DNA of 60,000 nt from Adiantum capillus-veneris (lineage: Eukaryota; Streptophyta; Polypodiopsida; Polypodiales; Pteridaceae): NCBI GenBank assembly GCA_014529385.2, contig CM043944.1, positions 92,851,476 through 92,911,475 on the forward strand, written 5' to 3'. A program made the translations under genes and the position numbers. This document shows positions 35,401 to 51,912 of the stretch, one piece after another. The notes below the pieces were generated by a model, which made no database searches, was not told where the DNA came from, and worked only from the letters and a program-made list of their open reading frames with translations. Within the stretch, counting starts at the first letter, position 1. Every line of letters starts with the position of its first letter.

Positions 35401-37557
35401 ATGGCTGTCCATAAATGCTCGGCAGTTCAATTGCTACATCACCCCATAGGCATTAAGGATCACAGTTTGATCTGCATTGAGGATCATAGTTGATCTCTCC
35501 TAGTTATAATTTCAAGAAAAGAATTCCACAATCTACCACACGGTAGCAGAAGAACACACTTTTCATGTTGATTCCAATCATTCTGTACACGGTTGACTAT
35601 GTTAGTTACCGTTATCTGCTAGTTGAGAAATTTCTACAAAGAGTCTTACCAAGGGGTTTCACTACATAGATTCTAATCCAAGGGCTTGGATTGCAAAGGC
35701 AACACCCAGGCTTCACAGTGCAATGCTGTTTGTTTTTTCAGGTAGGGGACGTACTCCTCTCCATTTGAATACGGGTAAGTGAACATTACGTTCAAATCTC
35801 CAGGTACGCATCTATTGATTTGGTGTTATTCCATTTTTAGTATGCTTTGCTTGGTTTTTCAAGACGTATAAGTACGCTTGAATGTTACAGAGCCATGCCA
35901 AGGGCATGTCGGCACAAAGTATTTTGGGCCAAGTGTCCAATCTATCTTTCTGCCTTATGCTGTTACGAACCTACTTGTAGGGTTCAATTTGGCACATATT
36001 GTCACATGGGATACAACATGGTCTAGGAACTCAAAGAGTTCGGTTTAGCCAGTGTGGAGCAATGAATGAGGGTCCCTCTCACTCTTGTCGCACAGTGTTT
36101 AGAGTTACCTCCACACACAAGTACATCTTGTACTTGAAGGATGTTCTTTTTCCAGACATCCTTAGTTGAGACATATTCCACATGTGGTGAATATGAGTCT
36201 CTGGGACTGACACTAGCGCCCCCTATTTCAAATATGTGTCACGACAAAGTCCCTAAGTGCTGGTCAAATCTGTTTTCTAGACCATTTTTAGCACGACGTA
36301 TCAGGAGCAATTTCAGTGGCCAGAAATTGTCGGATACTTACAATGACTTGTTCAGCTACAAGTATTGCTAAACAACATTACAGATTGTTGTTTATACATA
36401 TAGCAAGGCTATAAGTTGTTAATGAAAAAGTTTCATTGTCTGCACCTAGAAGTGATCAAAGTTTCACCTTCTATTGTGATTCAGACATTTCAGCAAGGCT
36501 TGCAAAAGATTGCAACTAAAAGTATTTAGTTTCTTTTCGGAACTATTTACATTTCTTTTTAATGCGTGCTAGGCGCATCACAATTGCCATAAGTATTGGC
36601 AAGGATCATTATGGATATACACGTTCGGGTTTGTTTTTGCTAAAGGCATGCACACTAGGTGTTATGGGCCCTAGTGTTTAGCAAAGGCAAATTTGGAACG
36701 GCATGCATATTCCTTAAGTTGTTGCTTATGAAGCATTTTGTACTCTAAGTGCAATATCTCTAGGAGATTACTTTTGGGTCTACTAATCATCAATAGAGGT
36801 CATGGCTCGATTAAGGTGTTTGTGGATTTTTTCAAGTTAACCACGATGGTTATTTCGGACATTGTTGATTCCTCACCAATGTTATACACTATTGTGATTC
36901 CCAGTTTACCAGTCATCTGGGACGACTGTCTGTAACCATGAGGAAAACACGACTGTCTGTAACCATGAGGAAAACACACCTCAGTACTGTCAGTTATCCA
37001 AGGGGATAGGCATATTACAAAGAGTAATCTTGTGCTGAAGGATAAGAAAAGTGCGTACGTTAGCACCAAGCACCAAGCGATCCAATTAGTAAGCATTTAT
37101 TGCTCTTCTTGGAGTTTACTTATTATCAGCTAATGTATGTTGCGACTCGGTAGTCTCTTCATGTATAAGTCATGTTCTCAACCTTGACACTCGTTAAGGT
37201 GGGGTTGTTTACTGATGCATTTGAGAACAAGTCAAGAACTTACACTTGGCTGATGATTTAGGTCAGCAAGTTACTTCACAGAAATTGAAAAGCGGTACTC
37301 TTTCAGGCATATGTTTGTCGTGATAACTCGTTTAGTATGCTCATGTGCGTTTTAAATGGAGTCTACACACTAGATGGTTACAAATGGACAACACTGTGGA
37401 AAATCAAGATGTTACTCTTGGTTTCATTGAACCTCCCGCGGAACCGTGTTCCGGTCAACCAAACAGCTTGATCCATGAAGGATGCCATTTGAGAGAACAT
37501 TAGTGTTCTTATGAAGAACCTTCCCACTTTTGTTTTCGAGGACAAAAACTCTTCCTT
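32377..37557 (+). other. Internal region of the LARD-like element
   Basis: Contents: (CT)n at about 32,437-32,474, then a GC-richer leader to about 33,100, then AT-rich sequence with only short frames. A 27-bp unit (GACTGTCTGTAACCATGAGG plus AAAACAC) is tandemly duplicated at 36,924-36,977. No gag, protease or RT motif could be supported. Confidence 0.6.
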
Positions 37558-37570
37558 AAGGGGGGAGTAA

Positions 37571-37887
37571 TGTCAGGACAAGGGTCCTACGGGGCAAGGC
37601 CCAACCTAGGGGGTCAGGGACCTAGGCCAAGGGCCTGGACTGGACCAGTGTGGACTAGGGATCCGCTTAGGGCAAGATCTAGGAGCTAGGCCTATATAAA
37701 GGGCGGTAGGGAGGAGGACCTATGAGACTAAGACGTAGGATCCTCCTCCCTACCGCCCTTTATATAGGCCTAGCTCCTAGCTCTTGCCCTAAGCAGATCC
37801 CCAATCCACACTGATCCAGTCCAGGCCCTTGGCCTAGGTCCCTGACCCCCTAGGTTGGGCCTTGCCCGTAGGACCCTTGTCCTGACA
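37571..37887. repeat. Long inverted repeat made of two head-to-head LTRs
   Basis: TGTCAGGACAAGGG at 37,571 is mirrored by CCCTTGTCCTGACA ending at 37,887. The left arm (37,571-37,717) is the 3' LTR lacking its last 25 bp or so. The right arm (37,718-37,887) is the same LTR inverted. The arms are almost perfectly complementary over about 150 bp with essentially no spacer, and each holds a TATA box (37,693-37,700 and 37,759-37,766). A transcript would fold into a long hairpin. Confidence 0.9.
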
Positions 37888-38093
37888 TTCTTCTAAACAG
37901 GAGAATCATGAGATATATCTTAGTTAAGGACTGAGGGTCCAAAGAGGTGTCAAAAGGAAAAGTTAAAATGAACAAAACTAAGAAGAGGAAGGTGAGGAGG
38001 GAGCCGTCTTGGGAGTTTGAAACTCTTGGATAATGGCTTTACCTCCTCGATAGACTGCCCATTTCTCTAATGTGCGTGTTTCTCGCATCTTCT
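37888..38093 (-). pseudogene. LINE-ORF1-type protein remnant (split copy, C-terminal part)
   Basis: On the minus strand the frame reads QKMRETRTLEKWAVYRGGKA then IIQEFQTP, matching the end of the ORF1-like protein at 46.5-46.8 kb. It is cut at its 5' side by a G-run and (GA)n. The non-coding remainder continues to 37,888 and then, beyond the LTR element, at 32,222. Confidence 0.7.
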
Positions 38094-38112
38094 GGGGGGG
38101 GGGGGGGGGGGG

Positions 38113-38177
<65 letters not shown>
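38094..38177. repeat. G22 run followed by (AG)n
   Basis: A 22-base G run passes directly into about 62 bp of AG repeats. It caps the 5'-truncated end of the LINE-type copy. Confidence 0.96.
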
Positions 38178-38179
<2 letters not shown>

Positions 38180-39582
38180 TCTTGTGTTGGTACACAACCA
38201 TGTAATGCAAGTAATTTCCAATTATTGAGAAAAAAAGTGTAATTTTAATTTCATCCATCTTTAAGCCAATTTTCTTCTTGAAATTTAGTTTGGCTCTCTA
38301 GTACAGAGCAGTGAGAGATATACCTAAAGAAGTTGCCAATAGTCTTCATGTGGTATAGAGTGCCTTTTGAGTCATTGTATACATTTGGGAAGGTCGCGTT
38401 AGGTAGTTGAGCCTTGGAGGAGAGTTGTAGGGAATGTATGTAATTTTTTTATCATCGCAACACCACGAAAAATTGAGAAGAGGGAGTGGTAGTAAGTGGT
38501 GTGCATACACTTGGGCTAGCAAGATCTAAATGGTCCATTTAGAGTGACCTATTGCCAACTCATATGGTAGAGTTTGAAAAAAAATCATCCAATCAAAGCA
38601 ATGCACCTATCAGTCACCTGAAGTGTTACAACCATGGGTCCACACCCTAAACATGGACAAAGCGGAGGATATCTTGTCTAAACTAGTGTTCGATTGCTTT
38701 AAATGTTCATTCTTTGTGGTGAGTCTTGCTTAGTTTTACCATTCGCTCGGTAAAGTTCGCTCGGTGTATGGTAAGACTCCCGGTTGATAAGCTCTTTCTA
38801 TGTAATATTAGATGGCTAACTTGTGTGATGACTAACCTTAACAACTCTCATTATCATCTACACTTTGTATTAAAATACAAGCTTCATACATGAGAAACAT
38901 TATTTTCCTTCTAGTGATTTGAAATTTCTCCCAGCACACTACCTGAGACATTGTACATTGTTATGGCAAGGATCTTATCAGTTAGATTGAATGGGAATGG
39001 CAAAATTTATACACATGTTAGAGCTCCTACGCCTGAATAGGGCAGGACTCTCCGCTCCACACCTTGTTACGGAAACTTATGGGTATTTACATGTGTCCTA
39101 GAGTGCCTACGCCTGGTGAGGTAGGACTCTTTGCTTTGCAATAATGTTATGGAAAATTATGGATGTCGATACATGTGTACTAGAGTGCCTACACCTGGTA
39201 CGGTAGGACTCTCCATGGTTACATTAGATGTGGAACTTGCCCACCACATTTGGTATGGATTGATATGAAAGGATATGATGAACTGGTATGGACAATTGGA
39301 AGGTTGACAGATGGTGGTCTATTTGGAACAACAATTCTGCCAAATGTTGCACTCCACACCTATGTACATTTACTTCATTTTATGCACTCCCATCACACCA
39401 TACACATGTTACACATTTTTCTACTTTTAAATTGCATCCTACTAATCATTCTTACTCTTTTGGTTTTTAGTTACTCATTGTGCTATCTAGGCATGTACTC
39501 AAAGTTTTGTACCTCGCACTTGACTCCACCACTTCTGCACCTCGCAACAATTGAGGGCAGTTGCTTTTTCAACCCTGAAGTA
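38178..39582 (+). other. E1 internal region, 3' part: non-coding
   Basis: AT-rich, with no recognisable gene. A tandem repeat lies at 39,011-39,225. E1's polypurine tract could not be identified with confidence. Confidence 0.5.
39011..39225 (+). repeat. Tandem repeat, about 80 bp x 2.7
   Basis: The unit runs ACATGTG...TAGAGTGCCTACGCCTGG..GGTAGGACTCT... and repeats at about 39,011, 39,089 and 39,171 with moderate divergence. Confidence 0.7.
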
Positions 39583-39990
39583 TGTTATGTATATGGGATC
39601 TGTACATTTATTACTCAAGTGCTCATTAGGATCTATGGTCATTTATGCCGGCCGGCCAATGTGTATTCATTTTTGAGCATTGAAGAATCTATAAATGAAA
39701 TACATGCAAGAGGGAAATGCTCACTCTTGCACAGGGGGAGATTGCACCCAACATCATCTTATTCTTCTCTCCTCTCCTCTCTTCTCTCTCACGGTGCCGA
39801 CATAGCACTCCATCCTAGGAGGTGTGCCTGCACGTGCTCTCACGCTCTATCCCGCTCCTTGTCTCCCTCTATTTGTGTATATCTTGGATTATGTGGTTGT
39901 GCGAGTCATCAGGTATGCAGATTCGTTCGTTTATGGATTGTAGCATGTTATTTTTGTATTTTGCAAGGACACCACGCATCCGTTGCAACA
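39583..39990 (+). mobile_element. E1 3' LTR, 408 bp
   Basis: It starts TGTTATGTATATGGGATC and ends CCGTTGCAACA. It matches 8,201-8,609 throughout. The 5 bp after it (TGGAA) match the 5 bp before the left LTR (TGGAT), and the RT of element H resumes immediately. Confidence 0.85.
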
Positions 39991-41382
39991 TGGAATTTGA
40001 TTATATTTTCTCCCAATGGTCAAGATGACTACATTGCATCTTGTGGTTGGACTAGTAGCCATCACTGAGGACATGAAACTTGTCCAAATGGACATAAAAT
40101 CGGCTTTTCTTCACATGGATGTTGATGAGGATGTCTACATGAAGAAACTAGAAGGTTTTGAAGTCAAACCTAAAAAGCCTACAAGGGTAAAACTGGTGTG
40201 TGTAGATTGTGTAAGGCATTACATGGACTAAAGCAGAGCTCAAGGAATTGATACATGAAGTTTGACAAGTACATGTAGGCCCAAGGGTATGAAAGGGACT
40301 CGGAAGATCACTGCTTGTATACTAGGAAGTTGAATGATGGTTCCCTCATCATCCTCATATTCTATTTTGATGATACTCTCATTGCGGGGAAGTCTAAAGA
40401 TGAGATTGACATCTTGAAGAAGTTACTTAGCACGCAAATTTCTATGAAAGATTTGGGAGATGCAAGTCACTTTCTTGCATGTGTATCAAGAGGAATAGAA
40501 AACATGGAATACTAGAGTTGTCTCATGAAACGTATATCCACAAGGTCTTGTAGCATTTTAATATGTAGGGGGAAGGCTACATTGAGTACCCCAATGCAAG
40601 CATATAAAAAACTTAGCAAGAATGATGCGTGAAAGTCTGATGTTGAGAAAGCCGAAATGGCTAAGGTGCCATATTCTTTAGCAGTTGGGAGTCTTATGTA
40701 CGCCACGGTAGCCACAAGACCAAACATTGCTTTTGCAATGGGAGTGGTTAGTAGATTTATGGAAAATATTGGAAGGAAGCATTGGGAAGTGTTGAAGCAC
40801 ATTTTGAGATATTTGAAAGGTATGGTAGACAAGTGCTTATGCTTTGGTAATAGTGATGCATCCATTGTCGGTTACATAGATGCAGATTATGCGGGTTGTG
40901 CGGATAGTTGAAGAGCCACATTTGGCTATGTTTTCCTATTTACTGGAGCAGTAGTGTCTTGGAGATCATGTCTCCAAACCTGTTCATCATCTTCCACCAT
41001 GGAGACATAGTAATTAGCAGTTTCTTATGCTAGCAACAAGGAAACTATGGGAGATATTGGCATTACTCAGACTCTAGTGTTTCATTGTGATAGCCAAATT
41101 GCAATCGAGTTAGCAAAGAACTTTGTGTTTCACTCCAAGTCAAAACACATAGAAGTCCGTTATCATTTGATACACGACATGTTGGCTAGCAAACACATTA
41201 TGCCAGTTAAGGTTCATATGGATGACAACCGTGCAAATGCTCTCACGAAGAGAATACCCTTTGAGTGGTCTGCACATTGCATGGAGATGATGGGTGTAGG
41301 TGAATCCACTTGGATACGTCAAGGTTATACAATTTGTACATACATAGGACACTTGGGTCACGTTGGTCTTCAAGTGGGAGAT
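39991..41382 (+). pseudogene. Copia element H, part 4: RT and RNase H
   Basis: The frame resumes in the RT with VKMTTLHLVVGLVAITEDMK, then the catalytic-region QMDIKSAFLHMDVDEDVYM (40,085-40,140). The YFDD box (IFYFDDTLIAGK, about 40,360-40,395) stands in place of the usual YVDD. After frame changes there is YATVATRPNIAFAMGVVSRF (40,700-40,760), the RNase H DADYAGCADS (40,880), and the terminal KHIEVRYHLIHDML segment (41,145). Several stops (for example near 40,228, 40,513 and 40,909) show decay. RNase H would remove the RNA template. A polypurine tract CAAGTGGGAGAT (41,371-41,382) closes the element. Confidence 0.88.
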
Positions 41383-41593
41383 TGTTAGGGTTTAGGCCAA
41401 CTGGTTGGACACCCATCACATTGACCGTATCAACCTTATCTATTCTTTTGATCATACAGAACAATAAGAAGTATTTACGTAATTCAAATTCTCATTGTGA
41501 TATCCACTCACATCGTGCTCATGTTTGCGCTTCTTCTCTCTCACACTTCGCACACACCGTGCACTCTTCACTTCACCTTGTCTTCCATTAACA
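41383..41593 (+). mobile_element. 3' LTR of element H, 211 bp
   Basis: It begins TGTTAGGGTTTAGG directly after the polypurine tract and ends CATTAACA, giving TG/CA ends. The matching 5' LTR must lie left of the window. Confidence 0.7.
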
Positions 41594-42170
41594 TGGCTTC
41601 CTTATAGAAGGAGGCCTCTCCGCAATCTATCAACATAGTGTAGTGCAATAAGGGAGTATATCTATCAAAAGGATTTGAAACTCTTGAAAACCTTCTAATG
41701 ACTAGTTGAGAATGTTGTCCCTCAGCAACATCTTGTACTACAAGAGGAATTTAGCCTTGTTGTCTAGCATTAGGCATTTCAGTCCTACTGTAAACAACCC
41801 TATCTTCTTGGAAGATAGCTCTCTTGACCTCCACTATATGCAATGGATTCTTATGCATCTTCTCTTCATTGAAGTATACATCATTGTTGCAAAAAATCTT
41901 TTGAGCTTTGAGATCCCATAATCAATATCCCATCTTACCACATGATTGCCATCTGCATGATTTCTTTGACTTAGCAGCCAAATTTTTTTTGAACTCCTTT
42001 GGAACATGACAATATGCTTCATAGCCATAGACTCTAAGATGCTTATAAGAAGGTGGATTTCCATACCAAAGCTCTGCACGTACCTTCTCATCTAAAACCT
42101 TATTGGGAGATCTATTGTTAAGATGGACAATTGTAGCTAATGCTTCTAATCAAAATCCATTAGGCAACTC
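41594..42170 (-). pseudogene. Copia integrase fragment
   Basis: With frame changes, the minus strand reads LPNGF-LEALATIVHLNNRS (about 42,110-42,165), then WYGNPPSYKHLRV and EAYCHVP (about 42,000-42,070), then MGYWLWD, typical of the integrase C-terminal side and the linker before RT in copia elements. It is truncated on both sides, with an LTR of another family adjoining its 5' side. Confidence 0.75.
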
Positions 42171-42620
42171 TGTTAGGAATAAAGGACTATCTAAGTAGAG
42201 ATTAGAGTGATTTACTTGATAGAGAGAAATAATTTTCACACACAAGAGAGATAATAGAGAGAGAGAGCACGATATACGTAGTTCACCCAAGTGTGGGCTT
42301 TGTCCATGAGAAGGAAACCACTCAATGGCTTTGCACTTCAAACTAAAAGTAGATTACAACGAACTAGCACCCCTTAATGGACCTCCCACCTTGATTCACT
42401 CTCTTTCACCACCTCTCACATACTTCACCTCAATCCATCACAATTGAATTTTGTGTGTAGAAGAGGCCTCCTTATATAGGCCAAAATGGGCCGCCCTCTC
42501 TCATGAGAGACAACCATGTGTAGTTGTCCTTGTGTAGAGAAATCCAAGTAGAATTCCTCTATGCGTCCATGTGTAGCTACCCTTAAGTAGACAAGTCCAC
42601 CTAGAAATTGGCCACCGACA
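42171..42620 (-). mobile_element. Probable solo LTR, 450 bp
   Basis: The plus strand begins TGTTAGGAATAAAG and ends GCCACCGACA, giving TG/CA ends. The minus strand has a TATA box (CCTATATAAGG, near 42,470-42,480). There is no primer-binding site or polypurine tract beside it and it interrupts a copia integrase, so a solo LTR is likely. No target duplication could be confirmed. Confidence 0.55.
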
Positions 42621-42628
42621 GTTGAACG

Positions 42629-42856
42629 TGTTGGAATTAGGGTTGCAGGAAAACACACACAACTTAGAGAATACGAAGGAAGCTCAAGGCACACAACAGA
42701 GAGTGTATTACTTAGTGTGCAATTGAAAGATAGATAGCCCTAGAATGATGGGAGTATATACAATGCACGGGGAAAAAAACCTCCTAGTGAGGGGAAAAAT
42801 ACCCCGGTGGTCCTAAGTGTGTTCACACACATCACTACCACATGTATATGGTAACA
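42629..42856 (-). mobile_element. 3' LTR of minus-strand copia element (family F), 228 bp
   Basis: On the plus strand it runs TGTTGGAATTAGGG... to ...TATGGTAACA, the reverse complement of the LTRs at 55,674 and 57,748. A polypurine tract (minus strand CTCCAGGGGGGATT, 42,857-42,870) adjoins it. Confidence 0.88.

Positions 42857-47316
<4,460 letters not shown>

Positions 47317-47400
<84 letters not shown>
47317..47400. repeat. (GA)n, 84 bp
   Basis: A GA tract at the 5' side of the ORF1-like remnant. Confidence 0.98.
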
Positions 47401-47403
<3 letters not shown>

Positions 47404-47660
47404 TACTTCAACATGTCCTCCGTCATATAACAATTAATTACGGTCATACAAACATAACTTAATGAAGAAATTGTTTTTTACACCTTATGAATACCATGTG
47501 TGTCATGGTAAGAGCAAGTGAGACCCGCCGAAGGTGGGTCAAGTGAGCTAGTTATAGATAATGCGACCATGAGAGTATTGAACTTTGCTCTTGAGCTTCT
47601 CTCCCCCCTTGGTTTTCAATTGGTTTGTCATAGGAACAATCATACTAGCATACTTATAAA
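47401..47660. other. Short unassigned stretch
   Basis: About 260 bp without a recognisable feature, between the GA tract and the gypsy RT remnant. Confidence 0.5.
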
Positions 47661-48558
47661 CGAATCATCGATAAAAACTTGCAAATCCCAAGAAAATATG
47701 TAGCTCTTTTAGATTTTTGGGATAAGAACATCTCTTGATGGAATCCACTTTGGATTTATCCATACAGAATCCAACATTTGAAATTACGTGCCCCAAAAAG
47801 TGAATTTCCTCCTTGAGAAAATCACACTTGGATTCCTTGGCACATAACTTGTTCTGCCAAAACAACTCAAACACTTGCTTTAGATGTTGTAAGTGCTCTT
47901 TCTTAGAGGCACTATACACTAGAATGTCATCAAGGAAAATGATAATAAACTTGCCCATGTATGGTTTCAAAACATTGCCCATAAGTATCATGAAAGTAGC
48001 TAGCACACTGGTGAACCCAAAGGGCATAACCAAAAATGCATATTGTCCAAGCCTTGTTTGGAAAGCAGTTTTGCGTACATCAACAAACCTTATGTGTACT
48101 TGATGATACCTGTTTGACTGCAAATTTATCTTTCTAATGATAAGAGCATGGTTTATCAAATAACTCATCCACTCTCGGAACGGATACTTGTTCTTAACAA
48201 AAACCGCGTTTAGGCCACTGTAATCTAGTCACACATGCATACTACCGTCCTTTTTCTTCACCAACAATATGGGAGAGGCCCACGGTGAAGAACTGGTTTG
48301 TATAAGCCCTCTATTGATGTAGTCAACAAGCTGACATTTCACCTCAATAGCCTCAAAATGACTCATACTATACGGTGCTTTACTTACGGGCTTAATGCCT
48401 ACAACCATGTCTATGTTGTATTGCACATCACATGTTGATAGTAACCCTCATGGAAAATCATCCAGAAACATATCCGTGTCTTCCATTAATAATTTTTTGA
48501 TTTACTACCAATTTTTTTTTTGTTTTGGTGCTAGAGAAGTAGCCATAGATGAAAGAGA

Positions 48559-48641
<83 letters not shown>

Positions 48642-50060
48642 ATGCAACATTGAGGAATTGTCATTCAAAACATTATCAGCATTTGACAAAAAATGACACA
48701 ACGAGTAACACAAAACGAGTTCTTCTATTTCATTTTGAGAAGAGAGCTTCATAAGCTCGACTATACAAATAAGTGGCAAAGAAGGAGCATCCTTCTCCCC
48801 CAACAGTAAAATGTGCATGCCATTGGACTCGAACATCAAACTATTATGCTCATAGCTATGCTTTAATGATGACTCTAGACCATACAACCACTCCAGACTA
48901 CGATCCACATTTGCCCAATCCATATTCATGACTTGGAAATTCAAGGACGTGTGATACTCTTGAATAAGAAGTGGTACATCCTTTACTTGTGTATACCACA
49001 CCTCAACATCATGGCCATTAATCATCGCTACCTTGTAGTAGTGGGAACTAGGAATCTGAGGCAAACTGAGCCATTTCACTAAATTATAGTTAATGAGATT
49101 GTGCGAAGCACTATTGTTTATCAATATTCTCACCTTATGACCTTGGATAAGCCCATAAATGCATGTGGACCAAAGGTGGGCTACCATATTGAGGATGTAA
49201 TACGACACTCATGCACCGCTTTGGTGTGTGTTACTTCCACATTGGAAAAGCGAGAGGAGGACTCAAGAGGCAACAATTGCACCATGTGACCGCTTTCTCC
49301 TTACCCTGGGCATCAAATTTTCCCTTGGAATAATCCTTTTTGCCACATCCACTCCCTAAACAGTTAAAACATACGTTTTCCTTCTGTACTTTCTCAAACT
49401 CTCACTAGATAAATGGAGCCTAGGCCCTTGGGATTTTTGGACGCACTAGATGTAGCTACTATAAATTTTTTATTATTATGTCCATGAGGTGTTTGTGCAT
49501 TTATAGGTGCAATGTCAGGCACGTGAGTGCTATGTGATGCTTTTTCTTTTGGATCTTCATGTATATGCACCTGCTCTATAACTTCCTCAACCATCTTAGG
49601 GTCCTGAGTCTTAACATGCTTCTTAATCTCTAGTGTTAACCCCCATGGATGAACCCATACACTCTCTAAGAGGTATCTAGCCCCTCCAGCTTGAGAATCA
49701 CATCACGATAGTGCAAGATATACTCCAGCACTGTCTTATGCTGATGCATAGAGCACTTGTCCCATGCAAATCAGTTTCTATCAGCTTCATTTATGGGCAA
49801 AAATTCCTTTCTAAACACATCCTCAAAAGGCTACCCAAGTTTGTGGTATGATGCCCTTCTCCTTGAGAAAAATTTATCATTTATAGGCCTTACCCTCTAG
49901 TGTTAGACTTGTTTGTAGTGCCTTGACTACATCTAGAGTGCGTCTAAGCCTTGACTGCCTATGGAGTGCATCTAAGATTGTGAATACCATCCATTTGCTT
50001 TAGAAATATATTCACAATATCTTTGTTGTGCTCCTTTTCTTCTCCTTGAAAAATTGGTAG
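47660..50060 (-). pseudogene. Ty3/gypsy fragment: gag, protease, RT
   Basis: On the minus strand, a gag remnant with FNCLGSGCGKKD (49,380-49,340) follows decayed text back to about 50,050. Protease (49,208-48,650) has RILINNSASHNLI in place of the active D-S/T-G-A. RT has [17 protein letters not shown] (48,240-48,290), YAFLVMPFGFTSV (about 48,010-48,045), the catalytic IIFLDDILVYS (47,910-47,945) and FLGHVIS (47,770-47,790). RT ends near 47,665; RNase H and integrase are missing. A (GA)n tract sits between protease and RT. Stops and a frame break separate the blocks. Related to the gypsy fragment at 1.9-3.9 kb. Confidence 0.85.
48564..48638. repeat. (GA)n inside the gypsy remnant
   Basis: About 75 bp of GA between the protease and RT coding parts. 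Confidence 0.97.
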
Positions 50061-50940
50061 CTTGGTATTCTTTAACACTAGAATGGTAACATCACTTTTA
50101 TGTTCTTAGACACTTTTGTGTCATGTTAAGTGACCATTTTTCTTGAATTATTTGAAGAGTATGAAAATGAATTTCTAGGTGCTATGTATCCACAAATATG
50201 CCTTATAAGTTAAAAAACCTTGACATTGTTTTTGGAATATCGATCTTACCATTAACCTTACTTTTGCGCAACATATTTGAACCTAAACTGTGTGAAAAAT
50301 CGGATCCGGTTTTTGGCTTCTTTTTTTTTTTTTTGCAGCTACACCACTCTAAACTTCATGTTTGTGAGGTTTATATTGCTAGAGGATAAGACTTTATAGT
50401 TCTCAACATGTTCTAATGCTTCTAGGGAGAACTACGTGTTAAAATTGAAAGTTATGACCAACTTACAAGAATTGCATAATCCTATTTTTTGGCCAAAATT
50501 AGCACTTTTATAATTTTTTTGGTGGCTTTCTTGATATCCAAATTCAGGTTTGATTGTGTAAGTGGAATGTATAACATAAAGCTAATCTTCCTTGAGTTTT
50601 GGGGGACCTAATACACTATATAGCATAATATATGATGATGGTTGAATTTTTTGATTGCTGAAGAATACGAGATATTTTAGTGTAGCAAGTATAACTTTCT
50701 CAAGATTGCTAGTTTCTTGGGCCAATTGTGTGTATTTTGATCTAATCATAAACTACAAATTTGGCTAGATATTGAGTAGTTTCTATAAGTTTCTAGAGGT
50801 CATAATGCTAAACCAATTTTGTCATGTTTGTTGTATTTAGCACTTTGTCATTATCCCCAAGGTTCCACTTATTAGTAAGAGATCCATTATCCTTTTGACA
50901 TGCTCCATGGATCCTTTTGAATCCAAAGGTCCAAAGGGAA
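50061..50940. other. AT-rich stretch with no feature seen
   Basis: No coding frame, LTR or RNA gene could be supported in these roughly 880 bp. A T-run (13-16 T) is at about 50,320. Confidence 0.5.
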
Positions 50941-50944
50941 CTAA

Positions 50945-51250
50945 GAAAACATGTATATAGTAGCTGTATTGAGCGTGCCTATAAAAACTTTGATGATAGG
51001 TCCGTCAACATTAGGGCCTAGAGCCGTGACCAAGACAACTGGACACGACCTAGTAAAGTGCCCATATTTATTACACTTAAAGAAGACACCAAAGAAGGTG
51101 CCAAAGTTCAAAGGAATGACCTTTAGGCCGGCCTCCACATTCACTAGCAAATTCTTGGGTAGAGGCTTTCATAGATCCCACCATATACACACCTTGTTAG
51201 CAGCGATGCATATTGCTCTACTAGCTGGTACAAACAACGAGGTACTGAGT
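50945..51250 (-). pseudogene. Gag-like zinc-knuckle fragment (LINE ORF1 / DUF4283 type)
   Basis: On the minus strand the text is KPLPKNLLVNVEAGLKVIPL, then FFKCNKYGHFTRSCP. The second Cys, His and third Cys of a CX2CX4HX4C knuckle are in place, but the first Cys is Phe. The KPLP-K-LVNVE phrase just before the knuckle is typical of DUF4283-type ORF1 proteins of plant LINEs. Only this piece remains. It would be an RNA-binding retrotransposon protein. Confidence 0.55.
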
Positions 51251-51399
51251 GATGCTGCATATGTAATTTTTTGGCGATCATTTTTTGATGAGCGCTTTTT
51301 TTTGAATTTGATGAGCAAATTCCAAAAATATTCTTTCTCTCTCTCTCCTCTCTCCTCTCTCCTCTCTCTCTTCTTCTTCTCAAGTGTGTGTGTGCTAAA

Positions 51400-51675
<276 letters not shown>

Positions 51676-51689
51676 GTGTGTGTGTGTGC

Positions 51690-51865
51690 TAAGAAAAGAG
51701 AAAAATGATATAACCTTTCTATCATCCAAGTGTGGCAGATTGGTTATGCCATTTCCCTCTTGAATAATAGGTCTTGAGTTCAACTCTCCTCATTGGATTA
51801 ACATCTCTTGTGATAGTTTCCTATGACGTTAAACTTCTCTTCTCTCTTATTCTTTTTCTTCTGCT

Positions 51866-51870
<5 letters not shown>
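51690..51870 (+). repeat. SINE-like repeat Y2
   Basis: It has an A-box TGGCAGATTGG (51,733-51,743), then CTCTTGAATAATAGG, and a B-box-like GTCTTGAGTTCAACTCTCC (51,771-51,789), at tRNA-like spacing. It ends in the tail GATAGTTTCCTATGACGTTAAA and pyrimidine repeats. Consistent with a tRNA-derived SINE whose 3' end is (CT)n. Confidence 0.6.

Positions 51871-51908
<38 letters not shown>
51871..51908. repeat. (CT)n tail of Y2
   Basis: About 38 bp of CT with one G interruption. Confidence 0.95.

Positions 51909-51912
<4 letters not shown>

Larger units (their letters stand above)
32223..37887 (+). mobile_element. Non-coding LTR element (LARD-like), 5.7 kb
   Basis: It has a 5'-truncated 5' LTR (to 32,362), a primer-binding site, about 5.2 kb of internal sequence without intact frames, a polypurine tract (AAGGGGGGAGTAA, 37,558-37,570) and a 3' LTR followed by an inverted LTR. 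It split the LINE-type element and removed about 33 bp of it. Weak gypsy-like echoes remain (VFVDFFKLTTMVIS near 36,820 recalls integrase), so it is either a large non-autonomous derivative or a badly decayed gypsy element. Confidence 0.75.

Noticed and set aside
39011-39225. CRISPR-like array
   Set aside because: Three diverged ~80 bp tandem units without unique spacers in a eukaryotic context are a minisatellite.
39250-40068. A 272-codon plus-strand frame as a gene
   Set aside because: It runs across the E1 LTR and into the copia RT in a different frame; it is a chance frame.
51733-51789. A functional tRNA gene
   Set aside because: A- and B-box-like motifs are present but the acceptor and anticodon stems do not close properly and the unit is repeated with a SINE-like tail.
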